Below the pieces are notes generated by a model. It made no database searches. It was not told the origin of the DNA and worked only from the letters and a program-made list of their open reading frames with translations. This document shows positions 1 through 11,700 of a stretch of 64,000 nt of DNA, piece by piece; position 1 is the first letter of the stretch, and every line of letters begins with the position of its first letter. Both the position numbers and the translations under genes were made by a program. The DNA comes from Haematococcus lacustris (lineage: Eukaryota; Chlorophyta; Chlorophyceae; Chlamydomonadales; Haematococcaceae): assembly GCA_030144725.1 (NCBI GenBank), contig JASKMD010000019.1:8234760-8298759 (forward strand), written 5' to 3'.

Positions 1-1920
1 TCCACCAGCAGCTGCCCACTGCTGCCCTGACCATCAGGCACAAGCTGCCTGGTAACCTCTGGGTGCACACGACCAGACTTGGTGAAGCTGTTGAGTTTGG
101 GCAAAGAAATGCGGGAGGGTGCACGGAGGTAAGTGTGTTGGGGGCTGCTGGTCGAGCCGTGCACTGGCACCAAGGGCACAGGGAGAGCCGGCCTGTCTGT
201 CATGAACTGCGCTCCATCAGACAGCACCCACTGTGCCACAGGGGCTGTGTCAGCACTGCTACCCTGCTTAGATCCGTCCAGGCGCGATTCATCGGTGGCG
301 GCAAACATCTGGTCCATGCACTTGTTGGTCAACCTGGACAGCTGAAGGCAAGCTGACCCAGGCCCTGCAGGCAGCGGCTCTTGAGCTTGGGATGTGGATA
401 GACGTGGCATGGGGCCTTCAGGTTGCTGCTGCCAGGTGGGGCGGTGGGGTGAGGTGCCCGCATTGCCCAAGCCAGCCTCACGTATCACTGGGCAGGTTAC
501 GTCCCGGAGGGGTGGGTTGGAGAAGGCCTGCCTCCCAAGCTGAGCTGAGGGCAGGCTAGAAAAACCTACACCACGGACGGCATCAGGGCCATCTGCATTG
601 CTCACAGCGGGGCGTTCCTCAGGCAGCATCAACTGCGGACCGCTGGAGATTGCGTTGGACCCTGGTCTTGCTTTAGCTACCCTGTATGGTAATGTTGTGA
701 GCACAGGCGAGCTGGGGCGTTCGACACAGGTGACACTGCCCAAAGGTGTACTTGATGCGCAGAGGGAGACTTGGGCTACCCCAGCTGCCAGTTGAGCTTG
801 CGCGCCTAGCCGTCGCCCAGCCAGCCAGGTACCCAGGTCAGGGCGACCAGCCTTGGGCTGGTAGGGGTGCATCACCAGCCACATGCCGTTGCCACTGCTC
901 TTGCGCACGGCCTGCACTGACACCTCCATGTCTGTGCCCTCACTGTGCTGCTTGGCGGCAAGCAGCAGCAGCGGGCCCACCCGGGGCTTCTTGCCCTGCT
1001 GCAGCTCTGCAGCTGTGAGACTGACCACGCTCTTCAGCACCCCCTTCCTGCCGGTCTGAGCTGCCGCCGAGGCTGCTGGGACCAGGCCCTGGGGGCTGTG
1101 CATCAGCTGCACCGTGCCGGGAGGTGGCACAGGCTCCAGCAGGCAGCTGAGGTCGCCCATGCTGGCCAGGTCTGGCAGGAAGTGGGAGATGTGCCTGCCC
1201 ACCAGCTGCGTAGCGTGCACCCCAAACAGCAGGCCTGGCGGGTACAGGGGCAGCGCTGCATCTGGACCCACCACCTGGCCTGCCTCGTTCAGCTCCACCA
1301 CTGAGCAGGCCAGCTCAGCCCGCCACAGGTGCACCTCCAGCAGCACAGGGGAGGGGGACGGGAGACCCAGGCTGCTTGCTGCTGGACCCTGTTCTGATGG
1401 GTTCCCTGCTGCCTTGCTGCTCTGCTGCAGCCAAGCTGAGGTGGGGGGTGGTGAGAAGCTCACATGGTGGTACAGGCAGCTGCCCTCCACCTGCTTGACG
1501 GCCTCCCTCCTGTGCTGCCCCACCTGGCCAGGGGTCTGGGTCAGACAGATGTGGACAGCGGCATCACTGACATGCTGCTGGCTTCCAGGCTGCCACCCAG
1601 CCCATGCCACTGATCGCCTTCCATCCTGGCATGAGGCACTGCCACCGCCGCTCTTGTCATCATACAGGGACGTGACATGGGAGAAGCCAGGCTGGCTGCA
1701 GGGTGGGTGCAGCAGCTGCTGGATGCCAGCCTGGCCCACAGCATCAGGGAGATGGGGCCTGACCACCATGAGGGCTGGGTGCAGCTGTGGGAGCGCAGCC
1801 TGGCAGGCGGTGGCATCTGCTGGCGTCAGCAGGTGGGCCACGGAGGACAGCAGTGAGTCAACCTGGCTGGCGGGCTTGAGGAGGCCCGCCCTGAAGCCCA
1901 CCTCGCCTCGGCTGAAGGCC
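1..1920 (-). CDS. Long C-terminal exon of the TmcB-like gene (open to the window edge)
   Basis: A single reading frame is open for 640 codons from the acceptor at 1920 to base 1. It completes the Glu codon split at 3580 (GA + G), so the frame is set by splicing rather than by choice. It encodes LLEVHLWRAELACSVVELNE and YPPGLLFGVHATQLVGRHIS, another PAS-like segment. Long Ser/Pro/Ala/Gln-rich stretches follow. The plus strand has a 309-codon open frame over part of this region, but the minus frame has better amino-acid balance and the matching splice site. The stop codon lies outside the window. Confidence 0.75.
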
Positions 1921-4900
1921 CTGGCAAGCAACGGTGACAGCAGACATGCATTGGGTGAAGTACAAGGGTCAAGGTGGGGTGGCAGATGTGTCAATGCACT
2001 GAGTGCACTGGGCATGTGTCTAACTGATGCTGCACCCAGCTGAAGCTGGTCGCAACTCAGCCTCTGCTCCTTCATGCTCATGGACAGCCAGCACCCTACA
2101 CAGATAAGCACCTAAGTCGGGACACCCCGTTTCTCGTGTTCTCTTTATTCTTTACCGAAAGCCCCCGTTTTTTTTTCGTGCATCGCGTTCTTAGGTGGCT
2201 ACTAGGGTGGTTGTCGGGCCGCGTCATGTTTGCGCGTTGTGGGAGGAGAGATCTCAACACTGCCGGGACCGCCGGTTTAAACCCCATCCGGAGTTAAGGC
2301 CCGGCCGCGACCACCAGGAGCGTTTCAGGAAACTTCCTCAACGCTCCTAGATTCCTTGGTGAGGAACAAAGATGGTGCAGTCGGTGCGTTGTGTCAAATG
2401 TGCGGCTGTCCGGCGGTAGCGCTTGCCATGTTGGGCGGAAATTTTTGCATGTAACAAAAAATGGCTTTTCTATTTGCAGAGCTCTGGCCCCGGCCCTTGC
2501 TCAGATGTTCACCGCTTCTGCCACACGCGCTAGGAGGTCTAGCAAAGCTTCTAACGGGGCACGCCACAGGGCTAGCATGCTTGCAGCCGCCGCTCGGGTC
2601 CTCTTCAAGTACAGGAGGGGGGCTGCGCGCCCTTCTGTGCGTGCTGGGGCAAAACAGCATGGCGTCCCCCGCTCCACCCTCAACGAATTTATCAACATGG
2701 GGGGTATGGTTGCTACAAGGGGGAGACCGACAGCTTTGACTGAGGCAGAGGAGATGCAGCTGGTCAGCATTGTCAAGGGGGCCCAAGCGCAGGGTAGGGG
2801 GGTGACCAGATTGGACCTCCTTGGAGCAGTGCAGTGGGCCTGCGAGGTCCGTGTGAGCAAGGGCCTGCCACACTTCGTCCCTAAGGCAAGCCCGAGCAGC
2901 AAATGAAGCCATTGAATTAAACTAGATTAATTAGTATGAATTAATATTCAATAAAACCATACTAAACGGATCCATTGAAGCATGCGTTTGCCAAGACGAG
3001 CCTTTACCCCCGCAACAAGGAGCAGCTGCTGGCAGGTGCTAAAGCCTCCATCCCAGCTGGCAAGAGCATGGCGACTCTAGCACCATGGAAGCGCCTAAAT
3101 GTGACCAACGATATGATGGATGCAGCATTTAGTTGCTCAATGGAGGAGCAACCTCCGTTGTATTTTCGGGCAGTGGACCAGTTCTACAACAGGCAGGAGC
3201 TGGGAGAGCAGCTCTCCATGAGGGCAGCTCAGCATGGCAGAGGGGCTTGCGTGGAGAGGGGGGTGCACATCGTGATGCTTCAACTTTCGACTCACAACAC
3301 AACTTTTCTGTGGTTTTTTGGTGCCATCCGGTGCTTGGACCTATAGTGATACAGTGCCGAAAATGGTAGGACCAAGTTTCTCCTGAAAAATGTTTATACT
3401 TGGGTGTCTCAACATAAGTGCACTTAGTTTGAAAAACCGGTTTTAGGGGGGGTATCCCACTGGCCAAGTCATAAGTCTCCAGTCCTTGAGAATTGCATTC
3501 GTGTCATCCAAGCAAGTGATGAGTTATGCCACCCCCCGTGTCAAATTGTCTCAACTTAGGTGCTTATCTGTGTACTCACTCTGCAGCCATGTGCGCCAGC
3601 ACGGCCGACGCATAGCTGCCAGGGCCGATCTTGTCCCTGCTGGTCTTGTCCTGTGCACCAGGCTGTGGCGGCTGCAGCACGTCCAGTAGGTCGGCCAGGC
3701 AGCTGCCCAGCAGCTGCTGAGGGTGGTAGCCAAACAGGGTGAGGGGCGAGCTGCCAGTGGAGAGCACCAGGCCAGTGGAGGGGTCCACCACCAGGGACAG
3801 GCAGCGCTCAGCCAGGGCCTGCACAGCACAGCCTCAGGGCGCTGCCAGGCTGCTCAGCAGGCCCATGGAGGGCAGACATGGCACAGTCATGCTGCTGCTG
3901 CCAGGCCCCAGCGCACAGCTCATGCAGGTCATGAGGTGCAGCTGTGAGGAGTGCCAGCCAGCCTGCTGACCTCTGTCATGCTTGCTTGGCGCAGGGTGGT
4001 GACATGGAACACCTCGTCTGCGCCCAGTGCGTCCTTGTCCTGCTGGTACATGCGCAGCCTGCAGCACCACGGTAGCACCCAGGCAGGTTTGACTCCAGCA
4101 ATGAGGTGAGGGGACATCAGCGATTCAAGAGCGTGCCAGCTTTGTCGCAGGTCCACTGCTGCTGCTGCTGCCAATGAGTCTTGCTGGTGATCAGGTGCAG
4201 CAGGCAATGTCAGTGTTGCCCGACCTGAAGGGTGCTGAGTCATTGTCCCTGACGCCAGAGATGAGGAGTGGGACCGCCAGCCCGCTGCGGCAGCTGTAGG
4301 CAGGTGGGCTGTGCAGGGGAATGGACTGCGAGGCACACAGGCAGAGCAGGTGCAGGGCCCTGGGTGGTGTGACCCACACATCTAGTGCTGTGGACATGCC
4401 AACCGTAGGCCCTGGGTGCTGCAGCCCACACAGCAGCAACACTCTGGTGGTGCTATCTCCATGCCAGGCGCATGCTTAGGCCAAGCCTTGTCACCACTAA
4501 CAGCTCCAGGCCGCACCACGGCCAGGGAGCGGTGCAGCAGCGCTAGGGGCTGGGGCAGCAGGTTCTCCAACGCGTTGGCAGCGCCCCCAGCAACCATGGC
4601 TTTGTTGGTCGTCCTCAGGGCAGCAGCCAGGCCCTGTGTGGTGGCCAGCAGGCAGGGCAGCCGGTGCATTCCAGCAACCTGCCCGCTGCTAGCAGTGGCA
4701 CAGTGATGGCCAGCTGCAGGGGGTGAGGGGTTCAGTCATGAGAGGTGAGGTGGCTGCAGGCAGTGGGTGCTGGAGGTCACCTTGGTGGCGTGGCACACCC
4801 GGCCCTTGCTGTCAGTGACCAGCAGGTGCTCGGCCTCCCCTGCAGCAGCTGGGGCAGCAGGAGCAGGGCCTGGTGCAAGGCTGGGTGCAGAAGCTGGGTG

Positions 4901-7900
4901 CAGACGAGGCTGATCAGGTGCGGGAGCAGGCTTGTACTGGGGGGTGGTGGGTATTGTGGCACAGCCCTGCTGGCCGCCACGCCTGATAGTTAGCACCAGG
5001 AAGCTGAACCTGCAAGGGGCAGAGCAAGGAGGAGATGGAATAGTCGTCATTTCAAGTCGCAGCCACTCTTGCAGACAGACCCACACCCACCCACTGCCTG
5101 GCCCTGTGCAGGGGTGCAGACAGGGCTACCTCTGTCGCACTCACTTGCCCACCCCGCCCACAGTGGTTCGAATGCTGGCCTGCACTGGCGTGTGGTACTT
5201 GTGCTGCAGCAGCACACTGTGCGCAAGCCTGCAGGGCAGCCAGCAGGGCAGAGTGTCAGTCAAAGCAAGCTGGCCAGTGCTGCCCTTGAGCCCAAGCAAT
5301 TCAGCAGCCCAGGTGCGCACAGCCAGCAAACCCTGTGGGACCTAGGCGACCTAGGCGACAGGGACAGAGGCACAGGCCAGCCGTGTATAGGGACAGCTAG
5401 CACCAGGGGTGGAACATATGTATGGTGGGGGAACTGACCCTGACCAGGCCAGAAGGAGCTGTGAGAGCTGGCAAATCTAGGTCAATGAACCAGGCCAAGA
5501 TGGTGCAAGCATGTATGTGAGGCTTGACCTAGGGAGCAAGCCAATAGATGCAAGCCCACCACTGCCTGCCAGCAGTGCAGCTGCTGTGTGCAAGAGGCTG
5601 GCTGTGCATCAACAGTGGGGGTAGCAGGTGGTGGTGCTAGCAAAGAGAGTGTCAGTCTGAGTCTGAGCAGTCCGTGAACAATCACTCCGTGATAATGTAC
5701 TGTGAGAACCCTAAGTTGCACAGCATAGCACCTAGCGGCGCAATGTCTTGGAAGTAGCAGGAGGGCTCCGCTAAGCAATAGCAGGGCCCGACAAAACACC
5801 CGTGATACAAAGTCTTTAGTGGTGCACTCTACTCCAACTGTGTGACCTTGGTGCTGTGTAAGCAGACATCGCGTCTGTTGGTGCCAGCGCAGGTTCTCGT
5901 TCTCAATCAGCTCAGCGGTGAATGGCCAGCAGCCCTTTGAGAGCGGGCTAACCAAGTGCAGGGACACCAGGCCTGCAGACTAGCAGGTGGACCACTGCCT
6001 GCTGCATCCAGCAGCGTGATCAGCAGCGTGATCAGCCAGTGCGGGGCCTGATGTGGTGCCCGGTAGTGGCCCCCCCACATCCTGCCACAGCCCCCATGCA
6101 GCAGCCAGGCAGCCACATAGCCAGCAGCCTCAAAGCCAGGGCCCAGCACTCCCCCGCCAGCCAAGCGTAGCAAGCGCACCAAGGCTGAGCAGGCAGCTGA
6201 GCCCAGCCAGCTCACCAAGGGCAAAGGCAAGGCCAACGAGCCCCCACCACAGCCAGGCAGGTGTCTGGACAGGGACTGCAATGCAGCGCTGAACATGCAG
6301 CGCATTGGGAGGAGCAAGTGGTGCCCTGCTGGAGCTGTGCTGGTGGTTGGAGCAGCTGAAGCTGCCAGCCAAGGGCAAGGACTACCCTGAGCTGCGGTAC
6401 AAGCGGCTGTGAAACCAGCCATCCACGGCCCAGCAGGGGAAGCAGCAGCAGCCTGTGGCACAGGAATGTGTGCCCCCTCTTCAGCTGTCATCAGCTTACA
6501 ATCATGCCCACTCTAGGCTATAGCCCTGTCACAGGGGTCGGCAATAGTGTAGGTGGTAGGCGTCCATGCCATCTGCATGGAAACATAACTCCACACAGAA
6601 TGTCCGTAGTGGTCCCTAGAGATTCCTCATAGGAGTCCCTAATGAGGGACAAGGTACTGGCAATGATTGTATACCAGTGTTTTTCTTGACGTTTCGCCCT
6701 GATGCATAATTGTTAGCTCAAAGTGACAAGGCTAAGACTGCACATTATGCATGAATTCTACACTCTCACCACTCATACGCTGGGACACCACGGCCCTGGG
6801 CCGTGACACTGCTCTTCCGCCACTGCTCCTCCTCCATGGCGCCTGACCCCTTTGGCTGCAGCTCTGAGGGCAGCTGGACTGACTGCCGCCCCCTGAAGGC
6901 GTCCCAGCCTGCCTTTACATCATTCCACACAGTGCTGACACGCCTGGTCCTTGGGCCTTCACGCCCAAATGCTGAGCTGACCTGCTGTGCCAGGCTGTCA
7001 TGCCGGTCTGTGGCTGGTTTGGACGTCGAGGGTGCAGCCTGCCCTTCCCCCATCACCCCACCACCTGCTTGCTCAGCCCAGTTGAGGTGCACACTAGGCT
7101 CCTGTTCACTGGTCTTGTTGCGGAGCAGGCTGCGACTGCGCCTCAGCCTCAACCCAGTCTGCTCAGCTGGGGTGAGCAGCGGCGGGCTCCTATCCTGTGC
7201 CTCAGCCTGGCACACAGCAAACGGGGACCAGCCGGTACCAGGCTCAACTGACTGCTGCCGTGACAGCTGAGCAACCCTCGGAGAAGGGTGTGATGGTGAA
7301 AGTGAAGGGGGGAGGGGGGAGGCGGAGGGGTGCAAGGGTGGTTGGGGTGGGTGTGGAGGGGGTTTAATAAGCAGGGAGGCCTCGCTGAGCTGCACATGAT
7401 GCTCCCTCTTGACATTGCTGCGACGCGTGACCAGCTGGCTGCTGCGAGCTCCATTGGGCTGCATGTTTGGCCCTGCTTGATGGCTGCCAGGCATTGGCAT
7501 AGCTGTGGCCATGGCCTTGGCTTCGGTTAGCACCCTGCGGCCATATTGCCAGGTGATGGTGACAGCCAGCGTCACTGCTGGCAGCCATCACACACAGCAG
7601 CAGACATTGACATAGATAAGCATGCACCTGCCCTTGCGCTTGTCCCAACCCTGAGAAACTGTGTGCCCATCACCACCAGCACAGCACACACTGCAGCAGG
7701 CATGGGCGCAGAAGGGCCCACAGCTGCTCTTGTGGTTGTCCTGGCCCAGACATGCCGCACCCCACCGCAGCTACTCACGGCTCCAGGATGTCGTAGTTGA
7801 CCACCAGGTCCTTCAGGGCCAGGCCAGCCACATCATCAGGCTTGAAGGCAGTCCAGTCTGTGAAGTTAGGGCAGCTGCAAGCATGAGGGGATGGGAGGGG

Positions 7901-8718
7901 CCACGCAGTGCCTGGTCAAGCCCAGGCACATTGCTGCTGCCAAAGGCTGGTTGGCAGTCAAATACAAGCACGAGGGCCTGGCATGCCTGGCCAAGACCAG
8001 GCGCGCTGCTGCTGCCGGGTGCTGGTTCAGGCAAGGCACTGGTATGCCTGGGTAGCTGTGATGACATCTGCCTTGTGTTGCTTGCCTCCTCCCTGCACTG
8101 TACTCACACCGGCATTGCACATGTGAGCAGCCCGAGCCTGCCCAGCATTGCCCTGCCCTGCACTCACACTGACACCACGCTCAAGTTGAGCATGAGCCAC
8201 ACTTTGGCCTCGTCAGGGTCCTGGGGCAGCGCCACCACCACGCCCATGAACATGGCATCCTCGCCTGAAACACCAGGCAGCAGCCACAGACCGCTCTATT
8301 CTGGACCATCCTGAACCTATCAACACAAGGAGCAAACAGCCCCTGTGCAGCGACAGTGAGGTGCCATGCAATGCAATGCAAGGAGAAAAGGAAGGCCTAG
8401 TTGTTGGCATGCCCGTCCAGCCACCATCTCCAGGCTCAGAGTGCGGATTTCACAACCCCCAAATGCAGAGTGAAGACCTCACACTCACCTATGCCACTGA
8501 CCTGGGTCACCTGCAGCCACAGCAGGGGCAGGGCAGGCAGCACTGGCTGAGGGGTTTGACCAGGCTGGACCCAAATGCTGCACACAAGGGCCAGGCAGCT
8601 TAGCAGCTCACCTGCAGCGTCACAGCCAGGGTGTACCGCTCACGATGCAGAGCAACAAAGGGGATGACATCGCCCAGGATCACGGCTTTGCCTGAGCAAA
8701 TAGGAGCAGCAGCAGTGG

Positions 8719-8794
<76 letters not shown>

Positions 8795-11700
8795 GGCTTG
8801 TCACCTTCTGCAGTATCACCTCATTGATGACTTGCTGCACCAGCATTGAGCGATGGCTTGCCTGTGGTGACGTAATTCCTGACAAACTGGTCGTGGTTGT
8901 TGCAGAAGGGATGGGGCATGATGTTGTTCACATTGCGCCCCTTTAACTCATTGCGGCTGTAGCCCAGCGCATCGCAAGCCACCTGTGGGCATGCGGGAAG
9001 CAGCGCAAGGCGCAGTATAGTTCAGCTTAGCATTCATTTTGATAGGCCAGCAGCTGCAGGATTGGTGCCCAGACACATTAGTGCTCAGCAGTACTGAGCC
9101 ACATTGGAACTCAGCTCTGGACTGGCCAGGACCCTCCTTGGCATCCAGCACTTTCAAGGGGCCAGCAGCTGCAGGAATGGTGCGCAGCATCAGCTGCAGC
9201 AGCAGGGCGCACCTGGTTGACGACCTGGATGATGCAGCGCGCGTTGATGATGATGATGGCGCGGCTCTCATTCCCTCGGTCTATCTCAGTCAGAGCTGAG
9301 CGCAGGCCAGGGTCCACCCCAGTCATGTCTGCAAGCAGCCAGGGGGGCTGGTGGTGTGAGGTGGGGTGAGCATGCTGATTAGGGCTAGTGAGGCACATAG
9401 GGCAGGTGATGTGCCTGCAGCAAGATACTTGCAGCAAAGAGTTTAGAACTAGGGAAGGTCCTTACCCGTGAACACGTTGCTGTCCTTTGCCTTCTCCTCC
9501 TCCTGCTCAAGAGCATCAGCTTCCCTGCAGTGCCAGAGCAAGGGAGTGGGTCAGCAGCAGTAGGGTTGGCTCTGCTGCTACAGGCCATCAACTGGCGGTG
9601 TCATGGCTTGTCAGTGGTACACATAGGCCATCAGCCAACTGGCGGTATGTTGAGCCGCTGCTAGCAACTGGGCGCCTTATGGTCTGTCTGGTTATGCTCC
9701 TGCCTGCCCATGGCAGTTGGCTGGACTGTGTCGCACTACCTAGCACCTAATTGGCACCCAGTGTCAAGCAGCCAGGCAGGCACTCACGCAAACCACTTGG
9801 CAGCGGTCCAGGGATCTGCGGGCACGCCAGGCAGGGGCAGGGAGGGGCAGCTGTTGACTCAGCCCAAGCAGGAGGCTAGGCTGGGGTTAGCCCCCTTTCT
9901 CGGCTCAACCAGGAGGTGGAGAGGCCCAGCTCATGACCAGCTTCAGCAAGACTAGGCTAGACTAGGAGTGCAGCTGCTGCTGGCCCTGGGCCCCCTCCAT
10001 GTTTGGCTCAGCCAGCCAGCTCCTCACACACACCGTGCTTGATGTGCTCCAGGAACTTGGCGTACAGCCTCAGCAGCCTCACATTGGTCCCATGCCTCCC
10101 CAGCACCTGCCTACACAGGACAAGGTGGCAAGCGCAGGGTGAGCACACCGACTGCCCGCCAGCCAGGGATAAGGTGACAAGTGCAGGGTGAGCTCACTGA
10201 CTGCCTACCAGCCGAGCCAGGCTCAGCCTGCACGCACTTGTAGGCCTGCTCTGCCGCCTTGATGGTGGTGTCCAGCTTTGCCACCAGCTGGCTCAGCGTC
10301 TCAAACTTGATCTTGCTGTTCAGCAGCTGAGCCCAGAAGGCGCGCATGGCCAGCAGCGCATCCTTGTGGGCCTGAGCAAATGCAGGTGGCACGCTTGCAA
10401 CAGCATGAGAGGTCGTGATGTCAGGCATGCAGGCCAAGACCAGTGCAACACCAGCTTGCAGTGCCTCTCACGCTGGTCATTTTCTGCAATGTCTATGCGC
10501 TTGATGTAGGCACTTTCTTGTCGACATCGTAACGGTGATGTCAGCATCCACTACTGCTTGCTCGAAGTTCACCTCCACTGACCTTGTACACTAACTCAGT
10601 CCTGTGAGACCTTGCCAACTATCATGCCCTTATACTGCACCACTGACCTTGTACACCAGGTTGTATGACCGCATGGACTCCACATACGCCACCTGCAGCG
10701 GGCATGTGGCTCGAGGTTGAGGAAGATGCCCTCCTTAAGACGGGATGTCCAGTGCAAGAAGGAGCCATGGCAAAAGACGTGTAGCAGAATTGGCAGGTCA
10801 GGCACAGAGTTTCACATTGCAACAAGAAGCATTGACAGCAGAAGTATAGCAGCAGTGGCAGTGGTAGGTGCCAGCAGTTAAGATGCCATGACCTGTCAGC
10901 ACCCTCCCAAAGGCAAGGGGACTCCTGCCCTCGACTACATGAGCATCATGGGGTTTGGTTGGCACACCCCAGGGTGGACGTGCTTTGGGGCAGTCTGTGG
11001 CTCGAGGTCAGGGACGATGCCCTGGGCTGTACAGTGCATCGCAGGGTGCTGTTTGCGACCACCAGAGTGCACTCACCAGGTCAGTGGCCTTGCCCGTCTG
11101 GTGACTGGCCTGCTGAATGTGCCTGCACAGCAGGTAACCAAGAGCAGCGTCAGCAGTGCCTCAACCACCACCTAGGGGCAGTAGCAGAAGGAGCAGGCCG
11201 CAAGGTTCCCTGCCAGTGTTACAGGAGCCTTGAGTGGCTTAACCAGGCTAGGTCAGGGTTAGGGTTAGAGGCCTGGAGCTGTGGCCAAGCAACCAACTTG
11301 TTCTAGTCGGCTGCATGTGGCTGTGTCAGCCAGCGCAGCATGGCATGGCACAGCTGCCTTGCTCTTCAGCTGGGCATGGGCCACTCACTGTTGCTCAAGG
11401 GTGAAGATGGCAAAACGTTCTAAGAAGGAAGGGTTGGCACGCTTAGCAGCCTGCGGTGCACACCATGATGGGCGCCTCTTCCAATCACTCTGCTGGCCTT
11501 GGCAGAGGCAAAGGGACACTGTTGGCTAGGCAGTGGCTGGGTAGGTTCTGTGCTATGTCAGCTTTGAGATGATGACAGGGCAATTGCCTCTCAGCGATGT
11601 TATGACACACCAAACACGAGTCTATTCGCCATGCCATGCTCTAGGTTTGCCTAGTCAGGCCACACCATGCCTCACACCTTTGGCAAATGCCTTACCACTG

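Larger units (their letters stand above)
2099..3572 (+). mobile_element. Non-autonomous pogo/Tc1-mariner-like DNA transposon in an intron
   Basis: The 1474-bp element is bounded by TA dinucleotides (2097-2098 and 3573-3574). Its ends are inverted repeats: CACAGATAAGCACCTAAGT on the left, and the same 19 bases reversed and complemented on the right, extending to about 24 bp with two mismatches. TA duplication plus an inverted terminal repeat is characteristic of the Tc1/mariner/pogo superfamily. Two coding scraps on the plus strand resemble the beginning and end of a pogo/CENP-B-type transposase, but no DDE core lies between them. The element sits wholly within the intron 1921-3579 of the TmcB-like gene. 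Confidence 0.8.

Noticed and set aside
1114..2043. 309-codon plus-strand open frame
   Set aside because: It is antisense to the well-phased 640-codon exon of the TmcB-like gene, and its Ser/Cys/Trp-heavy composition is that of a shadow frame.
8640..8885. Poly-Cys/Leu frames over the CTG repeat as protein
   Set aside because: The repeat lies in an intron: the exons on either side join in phase (NAG to KAVILG) only if 8692-8840 is removed.
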